In this document: positions 11,527-22,600 of the stretch, one piece after another | Layout: every line of letters begins with the position of its first letter | How positions within the stretch are numbered: position 1 is the first letter of the stretch | NCBI GenBank assembly: GCA_037974965.1 | Contig: JBBPFI010000001.1 | Location: 248,001-312,000 of the forward strand | Direction: 5' to 3' | Source of the DNA: Dacryopinax spathularia | Lineage: Eukaryota; Basidiomycota; Dacrymycetes; Dacrymycetales; Dacrymycetaceae | DNA: 64,000 nt | Translations under genes and position numbers: made by a program | Notes under the pieces: generated by a model | The model's input: the letters and a program-made list of their open reading frames with translations, nothing else | What the model was told of the DNA's origin: nothing | Databases searched by the model: none

Positions 11527-12011
11527 ATGGCCCAACCCGAGCAAGTCGGCATCGTACCCCCGGCTGGAAAGGCAAGAGGACTTCGCGCGTGTCTACTGTG
11601 TAGCATAGTACAGACCGCAGCCGACTTTCGCAGGGTTGGCTGTCCGAACTGCGAGGAGATTCTTCAGGTTTGTCATCTTCCGATAATTTGAGGCTGCTGG
11701 ATCGAGCTGATTGCATTCGCGATAGCTCAGAGGGAGCTTGGACCGAGTTTCCACTTGCACCACAACGGCGTTTGATGGGATTATTGCTATGATCAACCCG
11801 GACCAGAGCTGGGTGGCGCGGTGGCAACGAACGGGTGCCTTGTCTCCCACATGCGCGTCTTTGATCCCTCCACTAACGTATTCGCATTGCAGAAAAATAT
11901 GTCAAGGGGCTGTATGCGATTCGGGTTAGCGGTCGTATACCACGCGACATAGAAGAGGACCTACAGGAGCGTGGAATCAACTATCGCCCTAGGGATACAA
12001 TTCAGGATTAG
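11527..12011 (+). CDS. SPT4: Transcription elongation factor SPT4
   Basis: Spt4 binds Spt5 to form DSIF, which clamps RNA polymerase II and aids elongation. Exons 11527-11667, 11726-11834 and 11893-12011 join in frame to 122 aa, the expected size. The zinc finger reads [16 protein letters not shown] and [10 protein letters not shown] (CxxC...CxxC). After the first splice come [20 protein letters not shown] and [13 protein letters not shown], the classic Spt4 core. The last exon gives [20 protein letters not shown]. The introns are 58 bp each. No unusual residues were seen. Confidence 0.95.
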
Positions 12012-12144
12012 ATTGAGCAAGAGATCAGGCCAATGCATGCATGTAAATTACTGTGAGATCATGAATACATTAGGGTATACTAGAATGCTAATGATACACC
12101 AGACATCCAATGGGCTACCCAAGTCCTTATACCTTGTAACCACC

Positions 12145-14554
12145 TCACAGAAACTCGTGTAATATCTGATCATAGCGGTGCGGCAGATGACAGCTGGACC
12201 CGGTTCGGTTAACGACCCTGGCTATGTCGATGGCCCAAGCGACCGACTTACCTTAACATATCCCTCGCAAAAGTTATTTGCCCAAAGACGTTCTCTACAT
12301 CATCCACCTCGAAGAGTGTGAGCTCGTCTTCTGACCCCACAGCTACCGGGTGGTCTGAAGGCATGTCGGCGTTTCGAAGCGCAATCAGCACTCGTCCTGT
12401 AGGAAACAGGTCCGCCATATGCATGTTAGCCTCCAGTGTCTTTCTCAGGGCCACAAACTGCTCGTCCTATACCGTCAACTTCGAACAGAGTACGCGCCTC
12501 AAGTGCCTCACCTGCTGGGACATTTCTTCTCGCTCTCCTGGACTTCCCGCTCCCGACTGATAAGATGCAATCCGGGTCAGGATGCTTGCGCAGCTCTCCG
12601 AGGGATTATTCGTGCCGTAGCACAACCACCAGGCACATCTGACAAGATCGCGCACTGAGCCGAGCGACAACCGGCCGACAAGGTCCTGACTGAACACGAA
12701 GGAGACGACCAAGGCGGAGCAGAGTTTTGACAGCTCGGGAGAGGTAACACAAGGCGGGGCAAAGCAGTAAGCTGATACCCGGCGGTCGCCAGGCAGACCA
12801 GAGGAAGCGATCGTCTTGCACGTCACGGGATCTGCCCACATCTGTTGCCAAATGCTCAGATGAAATCCGCTGGCACGGAAGCTAACATACGAGCGCCAGC
12901 ATAGCAGCAATACCAGCTCCAAGGGAATGGCCACACATTACCAAATCTGAGCACATACGTCTCAGCACATATACACAACCTGGACGCAGCAATCACACGC
13001 ACCGTAACCCACGTTCTTATCCAGTGCCGCTGCGACTGCCCTCGTGACAGGCCGGCCAACGTCGCCCATCTCTTGAGCAATCTTCCATATCCCGCTGTGG
13101 ACCTTGTGTGCGCTGTTTTGTGACGACTCGGCGTGCCCTGCTTGAGACGCAGACCCACTTCCGCTGTCCGCTGAATGGCCGATCGTAAAATCCACAGCTT
13201 CACAGGTGAGGTCAATTGCCAGCTCCTTGAAGGACATGGTCCCTGCTCACAGGTCAGAATGACCGCAACTCGGCAGTGACCAGAAAATTTCACCTCTGAG
13301 TACGAGGACTACCTGTTTCCTTCCATGGTCCGTGAGAATCCAAAACCTCGGCAAGTCGTCTTCGGCCCCAACATCCGCAGTCACCTTCTTCTCTATCACT
13401 TCCCCGTTCTCGTCCTTGAATGCGAAGCTTTCGAAAATTTCACGATCGTGTTTCCCCCAAACAATGTCCCAGAACTTCTTCTTCTCCGAGGGTTCAGTAA
13501 TCGACGCGCGCGCTTCCGCCTCTGACTCGTGAACGACATCGACGAGCGTGCTGGCATCGTTCGGAGACATGGCTGGGGAAGGCGTCATCACTGCTGTTCC
13601 TGAGACACTATCTATCGAGCTCGAGGCGGGCATCGGAATCCCAAAGAAGATCATGCCTGCTCCACCATAAGATCCCAGACAAAGCTTGGAGCAGCGTTTC
13701 AGGTTGGCTCTGAGTAACGGGTATTCCAGTCGACCCGGTGTCCCTGGGCCGTTCAAAGGCGTTGTTCCATGCGTCGCGGGATGGGTGTCCTTATCGGCTT
13801 GCCCAATCTCCGCAGTCATCAGCTCTCCCGACTGGTCATCGAAATGTACGTTCGACGTGACGTGTACGTCCTTAGGCTCGGCCGCGACCCGCGCTTCTCG
13901 GGGAAGGGGAGCCTCCCACTCCTTCCGCGGTACAGGCACAAGGGAAGCGAGCATCCTCTTCTGCCCAAAATCCCAAGTGACTGCTTGTAAACTTGCCCAG
14001 GCGATCAGAGCCCTCGTCGTGTCCCATAGAGAGAACTTCTTCTCGGGCAAGTACTCAGCCATGACAGGGTCGCTCCACTCCCTCCGAACGAGCTGAACAA
14101 AGGCACCCAGTGTGAAAGATGGCTCTTCACTTCCTAGTAACTTGGCCAGCGCGTCAAGCGTACTGGACGCAGCTCCGAGCGAGGATGATGCGATTGTTTC
14201 TCCTATGTGCATAGGTGCGAGCACGAGCGTCTCTGCGAACCGTAAGCCGCCGACGACGGCGGCATTGAGTGTGGCAGCGGTGTTCACGTCCGTGCCCCAG
14301 GCATAATCGAACAGCGCGGACCCGATGTTGACGGCGGTGGTGGTAATGCCTCTCGCGATGCCGAACTGTCGAGAAAGGATTTGTGAGCACTCTAACATTG
14401 AACCTCCGAGGTAGGACTACATGCGCACCCCTATCTTTGTGCCAGTCGTCGCTGCACCAAACCCAAGACTGACGCCTACGGTGGCTGCATTTATACCCGA
14501 TCTTGCATATCTTTCGATAGACGCCGCTCTCTTCCCTGGTGGGTCGTCCGACAT
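12145..14554 (-). CDS. Class 3 lipase, sn1-specific diacylglycerol lipase-like
   Basis: This is a lipase_3 family alpha/beta hydrolase, probably membrane-associated and acting on diacylglycerol or related lipids. The start at 14554 gives MSDDPPGKRAASIERYARSG; an intron of about 60 bp then leads to FGIARGITTTAVNIGSALFD. A long region follows with ILTDHGRKQVVLVLRGTMSF, the strand entering the hydrolase core. Further exons read KVHSGIWKIAQEMG and the nucleophile elbow GHSLGAGIAA near 12912-12933, then YCFAPPCVTSPELS. LVVSFVFSQDLVGRLSLGSV and a C-terminal PTGRVLIALRNAD block match DAG lipases. The tail ends CHLPHRYDQILHEFL. Acidic, Ser-rich inserts between 13247 and 13900 are variable in the family. 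The substrate is inferred. Confidence 0.8.
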
Positions 14555-14899
14555 GGATTGGAAGTCGGGAACTTAAGTTAGACTGTTTGTGTTGATTCCG
14601 CGGGAAGAATGTCCAAAACAGAGGTGCGAACGTTCATCGCTTTGGGAACGCGACCGTCATGAACTGTTTGGTCCAAAAAGGGATGAAACGTCATCGATGG
14701 GACCCCTAAGTTACTGTAATAATCATGTGATTTGAGAGTCTGCTTTTGGCTCCCTTCGGAACTCCGAGGAAATGAACGGTTAAAAATCACAACTCGGCAT
14801 AACTCGGCATCGTCCCCTCAGACAAACCAACGCCATTAATTGCGCGCCAGTCGTTTTGCCCACCACTTCAACCCGCACCCTCGCCGTCGACCTCCAACG
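14555..14899. promoter_or_regulatory. Divergent promoter region between the lipase gene and ICP55
   Basis: These 345 bp sit between two divergent start codons. AACTCGGCAT occurs twice in direct repeat at about 14792-14811. Nothing else stands out. Confidence 0.45.
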
Positions 14900-16934
14900 A
14901 TGACAGCACCGGCGAGGACAGCATCTCTCACATATGGCATCGCGGCTTGTCGGTGCACACCTCGCCTCGCGTCTCATCCAACACACAGGCTCGCAGCAGG
15001 TTCTCGTACGCCCATGCACGCCGTGCGGCGACCACAAGTCCGGAGGTTGGCCACCGCTGTCGACCTACCTGTATGCGCGAAGCCGCCACTGTATGGCCAG
15101 CCTATGCCCGACACCCACCCCCACCTCATGAGCAACGGCGAGCTCACGCCTGGTATCACTCTCGAGGAGTATCACACGCGCAGGAAGACTCTCATGGATT
15201 CCCTGCCCGAAAAGAGCGTAGTCATTGCTGTCGGAGGCAAGATCAAATACATGAGCCAGGGCATCTTGTGAGGAGTAGACCTGTACCCTCATTGACTGAT
15301 GGCCTAACTAGACCACAGCTATAAGTTCCGGCAGGCGTCGGATTTCTGGTACTTGACCGGGTTTGAGGAGCCAGACTCAGCCGTCATACTTGGTGAGCTC
15401 TGTGAAAAAGCAGGCACGACGATGGTCTCATCTTTTCTGGCAGAGAAAACCTCTAAATCGAAAGGTTACCGTATGACCCTCTTTGTACACCCAAAGGACA
15501 AGCGCCAGGAGCTCTGGGAAGGCGCTTGGTGCGTTTGTTTGCCCGCATATACACGCATACATTAATACATGCGCAGCACTGGTATAGAGTCCGCCATCAC
15601 GCGGTTCGGAGCAGACGCGGCCCACCCATTGGAAGACTTTCCCACCGTCCTCCGCACGCTGATTTCCCCCACAGTGTCGGAGAATGTGTATGTCGACGGC
15701 AGTCTTGCCCCTAAAGGCCGCGCCAAGAGAGGGATATTCGACTTCCTAACCAAGGGACCCAAAGGGGACTACGAGGGAATCCTGAGCGCTGCCAGGACAA
15801 GAATCCGAGAGCTTGCTCCTGAGCTCGGGAAGATGAGGGCGGTCAAGAGTAAGGCCGAGCAGAGGGTGATGAGGAAATCAGGCGAGATCAGCGGGAGGGC
15901 TCACGCTAAGGTACTTAAACCCTCCTGAATGTGAGGAACACGATTGATATTGAACATTCGGTGCTAGACCATGACGTTCACAGCCGATGCGCAGACGGAG
16001 GCGCAACTCGCCGCTCACTTTGAGTTTCAATGTGCAACGCAGGGTGCACAGCGGCCGGCTTATGTGCCTGTTGTTGCGTCCGGGTAAGACTCGTGGATCA
16101 GGTGCCGCTCTCGTCCCATGGCTTATTCGGTTCGCAGGGCCAATGCGAGAATAATACACTACGTCAAGAATGATTGTACAATGCAGCCGGGAGAGCTCAT
16201 TCTCATGGATGCTGGAGCCGAGTACAACGGCTACGCAAGTGACATAAGTGCGTTACCGTATCGAGCCAGTATCCACCATTCTAAAGTTCGACTTGAAGCG
16301 CGCACCTGGCCCGTCAATGGGAAGTTCACCGAACCACAACGAGATCTCTACCAAGCTGTACTCAACGTCGAGAAGGCGTGTATCGAACTGTGCACGGCAG
16401 AAGCAGGACTCTCGCTTAACGATCTTCATCGCCGCAGCTGCGAGCTCCTCCGGCAAGAACTCTTGCAGCTCGGATTCAGCCTTAAGTCAGCGGACGTGGA
16501 CAGAATTTTATACCCGCATTTCTTGAGCCATCCCATCGGCATCGGTGCGTTGCCTGCGTTGCCTACGTTGAGTTGCGAATCGGGATCTGATTATTACCAG
16601 ATCTACACGAGTCTTCAACCATTGATCGCAGCAAGCCGCTACAATCCGGAAATGCCATCACCAGTAAGTGTCACCGGTCTTCCTCCACAATGGACCGCTA
16701 ACGCAGATCAGTCGAACCTGGAGTGTACGTTCCTCCAGCCGACAATTTCCCAAAGCATTTCCACAACATTGGGATCCGTATAGAGGTGAGAAGTTGCGCA
16801 ATCGTCACGCTGAATGCTCAACCTGGTCCCAGGACTGTGTACTCGTTCAGCCAGACAGCAGCATCATCCTCTCAATTGAAGCGCCGAAAGAAATCGCGGA
16901 CGTCGAAGGGGCATGTCAACGTCTTCTTCAATAG
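14900..16934 (+). CDS. ICP55: Mitochondrial Xaa-Pro aminopeptidase ICP55 (intermediate cleaving peptidase)
   Basis: Icp55 removes one residue from imported mitochondrial proteins after presequence cleavage, stabilising them. The N-terminus is a basic, Arg/Ala-rich presequence. The aminopeptidase P N-domain follows: HPHLMSNGELTPGITLEEYH and, across the first splice, YKFRQASDFWYLTGFEEPDS. The M24 metallopeptidase core shows ELILMDAGAEYNGYASDIS (metal aspartates), HPIGI spliced to DLHESS (metal histidine) and EPGVYVPPADNFPKHFHNIG with a metal glutamate. The last exon ends SIEAPKEIADVEGACQRLLQ. About eight exons; donor/acceptor pairs around 16541-16700 restore the frame. The ATG at 14900 begins the frame leading into the conserved part. 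Confidence 0.9.
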
Positions 16935-17013
16935 TATTTGCACGTATGTAACGATAAACCCAAGCTCCATCTAATATCCGAATCTTCAATTTCAGGGGAC
17001 CAGGTGATGCAGT

Positions 17014-19292
17014 CTACTCCATGGTGTTGGGCTTGACGGGCGCCTCATCGTTGTCCGCGCCCTCGAAGAGCTGAGTGGCTTGCGAACGGCTGTACCACTT
17101 ATCCACAGGCGTGAACCACCATGTCAACAAGGCGAGGACGGTTATGGCGCCAAGCATGATGGGTGACTGTGAGACGCGTTAGTGGGACTGCGGCTGCTTT
17201 GTACTCGTACCCACATAGTTGATGTCTGAACTGTCCGTCACAGGAAAGAAGAAGGGTGAGCAATTGGTCTGTGATAGATCTGTCAATACCTGGCTGGAAG
17301 GTCCCATATTCATACTAACCGCAAAAACAATTCCGTTGAACAGAATGGCGCAGACATAGAACGGCTTCGCCCAGCGTCCGAGATTGAACTTGCTGGTCTT
17401 AAAGTCGTTCGGCGTGAGGAAGAGTCGAAGAGCCGCAATAAGACCGTATGCCGCGACAGTCGGAATACCAGCTGCGGAGACAAGGGAGGTAAAGGCCACG
17501 TTGCTCGGAAGGATGGTGCACAGCAGTATGAAGGCGAAAACGAAGATAAAGGTGACGGCGTTTCTCGGCTGTCCAAGCTCGTTGACCTGCCCGAGCCAGT
17601 TCGAGCCTGGCAGCACTCCATCGCGCGCAATGGCGAAGATGAGACGGCTTGAGGCGACAATGGCGCAAGTGGTGTTCAAGATGAGGCCAATGGTTGCCAC
17701 GATTGTCGGGAAAATGCTCGCTCCGGGTCCGAAGGCCAAGGCAAAGATTTGCACGAATGGCTGAGGAGCGCCCAGGGCGAACAGCGTGTCGAAGTCCGGC
17801 GTACAGAAGAGGAACAGGATCGTGGTTAGGAATCCGAGCGTACCGGTAGCAACCGCGCTCCAGAAAATACCGCGAGCCGAAGTCACACTCGCATTTTTGG
17901 TCTCTTCTGCAATATGACCCGATGCGTCGAAACCGACCAAGGTTCCGGAAGCCACATAGAACGAGAGCACCCAATTCCACCCATCCGATGCACCGGTGCC
18001 ATTGTCTGAAAAACCCTTAGTCAGTCTTGGCGACGAGCCGTCCCGGCGACGTGACGTACAGGTCATCGTGAACACGTCTGAAGCCGAGCGGAAGCCGTAA
18101 CTTCTAGACACTCCAATAGGGAGCCAGATGACCATGAGAAGGAAATCAAACAGAGCCCAGACGACGGAGAACCGGAAGATCCAGGAAAACCATTTGGCTA
18201 CCAATTTGTGTCAGGATGATGCGATAACCGAGTAGGAAAAGAGAGACGCACGGTGGAGGTAGTTCATCGCAATTGATAAGATCAGCAAACCCTCTGAGAT
18301 AGCCCAGATAAGCGCTCTCCACTTCACGTTATCGTTATCAACACCGCCCGGAAAGTCGATCTCCCACACTGCAAGCTGTGACACGATGTAGTTGGCCGTT
18401 GTCTGGCAGTTGCTCGCGGCGAATGTTGACCAGGCTGCTGCGCTCCAGAATGCGACGATGAAACCGAAGAATCGCGCATACTTTGGACCGGCGCTCTCCG
18501 CGGCCCAGGTGTATATGGAACCACTCAGGGGAAGTGCAGAACAGATCTCCGCGAGGACAGCGGCTGTCATCCACATGAAGACGCAAGTGATGACGTAGGA
18601 GGACCACATCGCTGCCGGACCACCAGCATAGATGCCCAAGAAAAAGACAGCGCTTGAAGAGAGTGAGAAGACGATGTACAAGCTCGGAATGGATATGCGT
18701 ACCGAACGCCGTTGATGAAGTCGAGAGCAGCGAAGCTAGCCGCAAAACTTTCGATAAAGTGCCACGAACGGTGCAAGGTCTGACCAGCTCATCAGTACAC
18801 TTCGGTGCACACCATGGTCGCTGCGCAGCAATGCCTACCGGCTTATAACCGAGCTTTTGCTAAAGACATAACGAGGAAAGGTCAGTAAAATGTCCCTTTC
18901 AAGCCTCTCCCTTGGGAGAGGTAGATTGGAGCAACTCTAGGGGGCTTCCCTCCGCAGGTATGGACACTGTTCAGGTTCAAGCGGTATAATCTCAATCCAG
19001 TCATGCTTCCGGTCTCCTTCGTTATGCGCCGCTTGTCCCATGCCTTGGAGGGAATGGGAAGCGGACACATAAGCGAAGTCGACGTTCAGCTGACATGGAT
19101 ACCCGCAGCCCGGTTGGTTACTCCGCTAGAGAGGCTACGTTACCAGTAGATTATGGCTCAGGAACACTCCAATGCATTTATCCTGCGGACGGATCACCGT
19201 CCCAAGGGCGCCTCCAGACAGCCGTAATTCACCAGCTGCAGATCGTCGGTCGTAATTGACTCGGTGCCTTCGGTGTCGTGATGTAGAGCCAT
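17014..19292 (-). CDS. APC-superfamily transporter, probable thiamine importer of Thi9 type
   Basis: The encoded protein is a roughly 12-segment amino acid/polyamine/choline-type permease. Exon 1 (19292-19233) encodes MALHHDTEGTESITTDDLQL and joins, across a 373-bp intron, the 21-nt exon 18859-18839 (QKLGYKP), then TLHRSWHFIESFAASFAALD. Membrane segments follow: GGPAAMWSSYVITCVFMWMT, EICSALPLSGSIYTWAAESA, SFYVASGTLVGFDASGHIAE and LSLGSV-free hydrophobic stretches to the C-terminal SPIMLGAITVLALLTWWFTP. The family includes GABA/choline permeases and the S. pombe thiamine transporter Thi9. I favour thiamine because intron 1 holds a TPP riboswitch. That substrate call is inference; membership of the UGA4/Thi9 branch is seen in the sequence. 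The last intron, about 44 bp, precedes the final exon. Confidence 0.85.
18904..18921 (-). repeat. Perfect hairpin downstream of the riboswitch, near the intron acceptor
   Basis: CCTCTCCC and GGGAGAGG form an 8-bp inverted repeat with a 2-nt spacer. It lies about 15-20 nt 3' of the aptamer and about 45 nt before the acceptor at 18860, ahead of a CTGAC-like branch site. It may be part of the expression platform; that role is inferred from position only. Confidence 0.6.
18935..19045 (-). ncRNA. TPP (thiamine pyrophosphate) riboswitch aptamer in intron 1 of the transporter gene
   Basis: On the minus strand the intron contains the conserved blocks of a TPP aptamer in order and spacing: TTGAGATTATACC (18995-18983), TTGAACCTGAAC (18980-18969) and CTGCGGAGGGAAGC (18957-18944). 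The second and third closely match the plant THIC riboswitch. AAGCGGC (19033-19027) can pair with ACCGCTT (18985-18979) as stem P2. The P5 loop (AGTGTCCATACCT) departs from the consensus by about one inserted base and a few changes. Fungal TPP riboswitches lie in introns of thiamine genes and act on splicing; the location here fits that mode. P1 and P3 edges are approximate. Confidence 0.87.
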
Positions 19293-19624
19293 CGCAGTAA
19301 TTCTCAGAAAGGTGGTAGCAAAGGATTCGAGGAGGAAGGGGTGAGAGAAGTTTTGAGGGAATAAAATGACCGAGCCATGTCCGCTTTATTTATCATTGGC
19401 GTGTTCGGCGTGCGCTTCCGGTCCTTCCCACATGCAACTCAATCTGTGGCGCACATCTTTCGTCGGGTGTTTCTGTGGCGGTCCGAACGGCAGTTCGGCT
19501 TCACCCTTTCGGGTTCTGATCAAAGGACGTGGGAAAGTGTGTACATTGAGGTTACAAGTGTGCAGGGGATATGCAACCCAGTTGTGCAATGTAGATAAGG
19601 GGATCAAAGAACTGAGGCGTGTCC
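19293..19624 (-). promoter_or_regulatory. Intergenic region: transporter promoter and eIF5B 3' end
   Basis: These 332 bp lie between the minus-strand transporter start and the minus-strand eIF5B stop. They must contain the transporter promoter and 5' leader. No open frame with recognisable similarity is seen. Confidence 0.4.
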
Positions 19625-22600
19625 TCATTGGATGTCCAATCTTGCCTTCAGTGCTACAATGAGGCGCCATTCCTCCTTCGATACGTCGTCTCGGAAATTC
19701 TCCTTCAGAACGTCAATGCTTTGCCGTGTGATGTGACTGAGGATCTCGTCCTTCTCATCAAAATGTCTGCCAAACATCTTTGCTGACTGATACACGGCAT
19801 GCTCGATCTTCACGGCCACGCCTGCACCGGCTTGGGACTTCTTGACAATCTGTAGCAAGGTGAGCAGCAATCAAAACAGGTAGGCGAGAAGATCCTTACC
19901 TCCTGACTCTTGTGATTAATCTCAAGGGAGGTAACCTTGCCCAGATCGATGATTTCCTTCTTCCCAGTGGCTTGATCCACGTGAACGACGCACAGCGGCG
20001 TGCCAACACGGAGCGTGCCATCTAAGATATCGACACCGATGATAATGGGATCGCGCTTGGCAAATGCTTGGATAATCTTCAGACGGCAGGGCCAAATAGC
20101 TTGCGGCGCTGCGTCCCGTCGCCGAGCCTCCGTCATCTCTGCTGTATATGCGGTGAAAGCATCGAACAGGTGATAAATAATATCGGCTAGAGGCGATGAT
20201 CAGGTTTGACGGAACCAAGAATGAAGGTTCACCCACCCTTGAAAATCCGAACACCGATCTCTTCAGCCATTCTCTCTGCATCTTTGTCGACCGGTACATC
20301 GAATGCAAGAATGCAAGCCAGTTCTCGTTGCCGCTCAAGCATGGTGGCCGCACGCATTACATCCTTCTTATGCACCGGACCTATGTTGATACCTGAGACG
20401 GGAATCTTGCTGGACTTGAGGAAGTCTAGTAGAGCCTCGAGTGAACCTAGGGTGCTGGCTTGCACGCAGACCCCACGACCAGATTTGTCAATGCTGCTCA
20501 AGAGAGTCGTCAGGTCCGACATGACTTCTTCCATCAGCTCTTCCTCGTCGTCATCAGGGCCAACTACTAGCAGCCTGGAACCCGCGATAGCGTTCTCCAA
20601 ACCAGGCGCGGTAATCTTGACACCCATGGCAGCCTTGATCTCCTTGTGATGTACATATTGGCCCTGTTGCCGGGGTCAGCCAGTTCTAACGGAGACCGAG
20701 ATGGGGATACTCGCCTTGACGCGCAGTTCTCTCAGCGGCTGTGGCGTGAGCAAAGCACGGACGTTTGTCACAATGGGCCCATTCAATCCACAAACTACTA
20801 TCCTGTCACCCTCGTGCAGAACGCCGTTGGACAAAACGACATCAATCGTGGTCCCAAGGCCTTCTATGACTTTGACTTCAAGCACGGTGCACTCCAGCTC
20901 CGACAGATACATAAGGCTGTCGCTCATGCGCTGCTGTGTGAGGTTGACAAGCAGCTGAATCATGTCGGGTACCCCTTCGCCGGTGACTGCTGATGTTGGG
21001 ACGAGCGATACGTTCCTGGCGAAGTTCTTGTTCTCGTAATACAGAACTGAATTCAAGCCTTGCTCAGCGAAAGCAACTATCGTCTTTTGCACCCGATCTA
21101 CGAACTCGCGCTGCACAGCGGGCTTCTGCTTCGCCAGCGACTCTTGGAAGGCGCCGTCGGGCGTGGGCACCCAGCCATAGAGACGATCAATTTTGTTCAG
21201 CGCGACAATGAAAGGAGTCTTCTTGTCACGCAGCATGCGAAGCGACTCCAGAGTTTGAGGCTCCAAACCGTGCTATGATACAGTCAGCCTGTTTGGTGAG
21301 GAGAAGATCCACAAGACGCACCATGATATCAACGACGAGAATAGCAATATTACAGAGGGAGCTTCCTCGGCTTCGTAAGTTGGTGAAGGACTCGTGGCCA
21401 GGCGTGTCGATAACCAAAAGACCAGGAATCTTGTACTCGAATGACCCGTCCTTATTAAGGACTGCCGTCTTTTGCTTGATCGCATCAACCGGGAAGTATG
21501 TGGCACCGATCTGCTGCGTGATTCCACCAGCTTCACCCTCCTGGACGTTCGTCTGTCGGATTTTGTCGAGAAGCTTCGTCTTCCCCGTATCGACGTGACC
21601 GAGAATGCAGCAAATAGGACTGCGAAGGTTGTCCTTGCTACGTGCAGCGAGAGCAGCGGCCATACGCTCCTTGCGTCGCTGAGCGGCTTCTTCCTTACGC
21701 CGAGCGGCTATTCGTTGGGCTGTAGTCAAGCCCTCTTCGTCAGACTCCTCCAGATCCTCATCCGAATCCTCGTTCGAGTCTTCCTCTGAGTCATCTTCGT
21801 CAGAGTCTTCCTCCTCTGAGCTCGAGGGATCGGCTGCCTTGGCCCGCGCTGGCTTCATTTCAGGTTTTGGAGGCGCTGTTTTCTCCGAAGCCGCTATGGC
21901 CTTGAGTAACGCAGGGGCAGATGCCTGGGCTGTGGGAGCCGATAATTTCGCAGTGCCTGCCTTCTCCCTAGGAGCAGCCTTGCCATTCGCATTAGAATCG
22001 CCGGCCTTCGTTACTGGAGCAGCAGATTGTTTGATGGCCTCAGGCTTAGCAGGTTCAACCGCTTCCTCCTCCTCAGTACTCGCATCCCAATCGTCCTTGA
22101 CATCATCTTCTGCTTCAGCATGCTTGGCTGACTCCTCAGGCTCCGAAGCATCCCAGTCGTCCTTGATGTCATCCGCGACTTCGGCTGCCTCTGGAGCAAG
22201 ATCGGTCGGGGCCGTAGATCCGGGCGACTGAATGCTCGGGAGATCGGGAACACTCGACGCAGGCGTAGAGGGCGACGCCGGCAGCTCATTCGCGACAGCG
22301 GCTGGGATAGGCTTGCCGTTCTGGGTCGGTGCCTTCTTTTTCGGCTTGGCGTATGACACTTTCCGGGGCTTGCTGTCCTCGCCTTCTGCCTTCTTCTCCT
22401 GCAAACCGGCGATCTGCACACCAGAGGCCATAAGGGCGCGCAGGCGAGCTTCGGCAGCTGCCTTCTCCGCCTTTTGTTTGGGTGTAAGTAGTTTGCCTTC
22501 CTTCTTGAGTTGCTCGCGCTTTGCTTTCTCCTTCTCCTTGCGTCGTCGCTTCTCTTCCTCCTTTTGCCGCTCCTCCTCTTGACGCCGCTTCTCCTCTTCC

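Noticed and set aside
19233-19292. That the transporter starts at an internal Met after the riboswitch intron
   Set aside because: Exon 1 joins in phase to QKLGYKP and the FIESFAASF block, the expected N-terminus of the family, so the riboswitch is within the transcript and in an intron.
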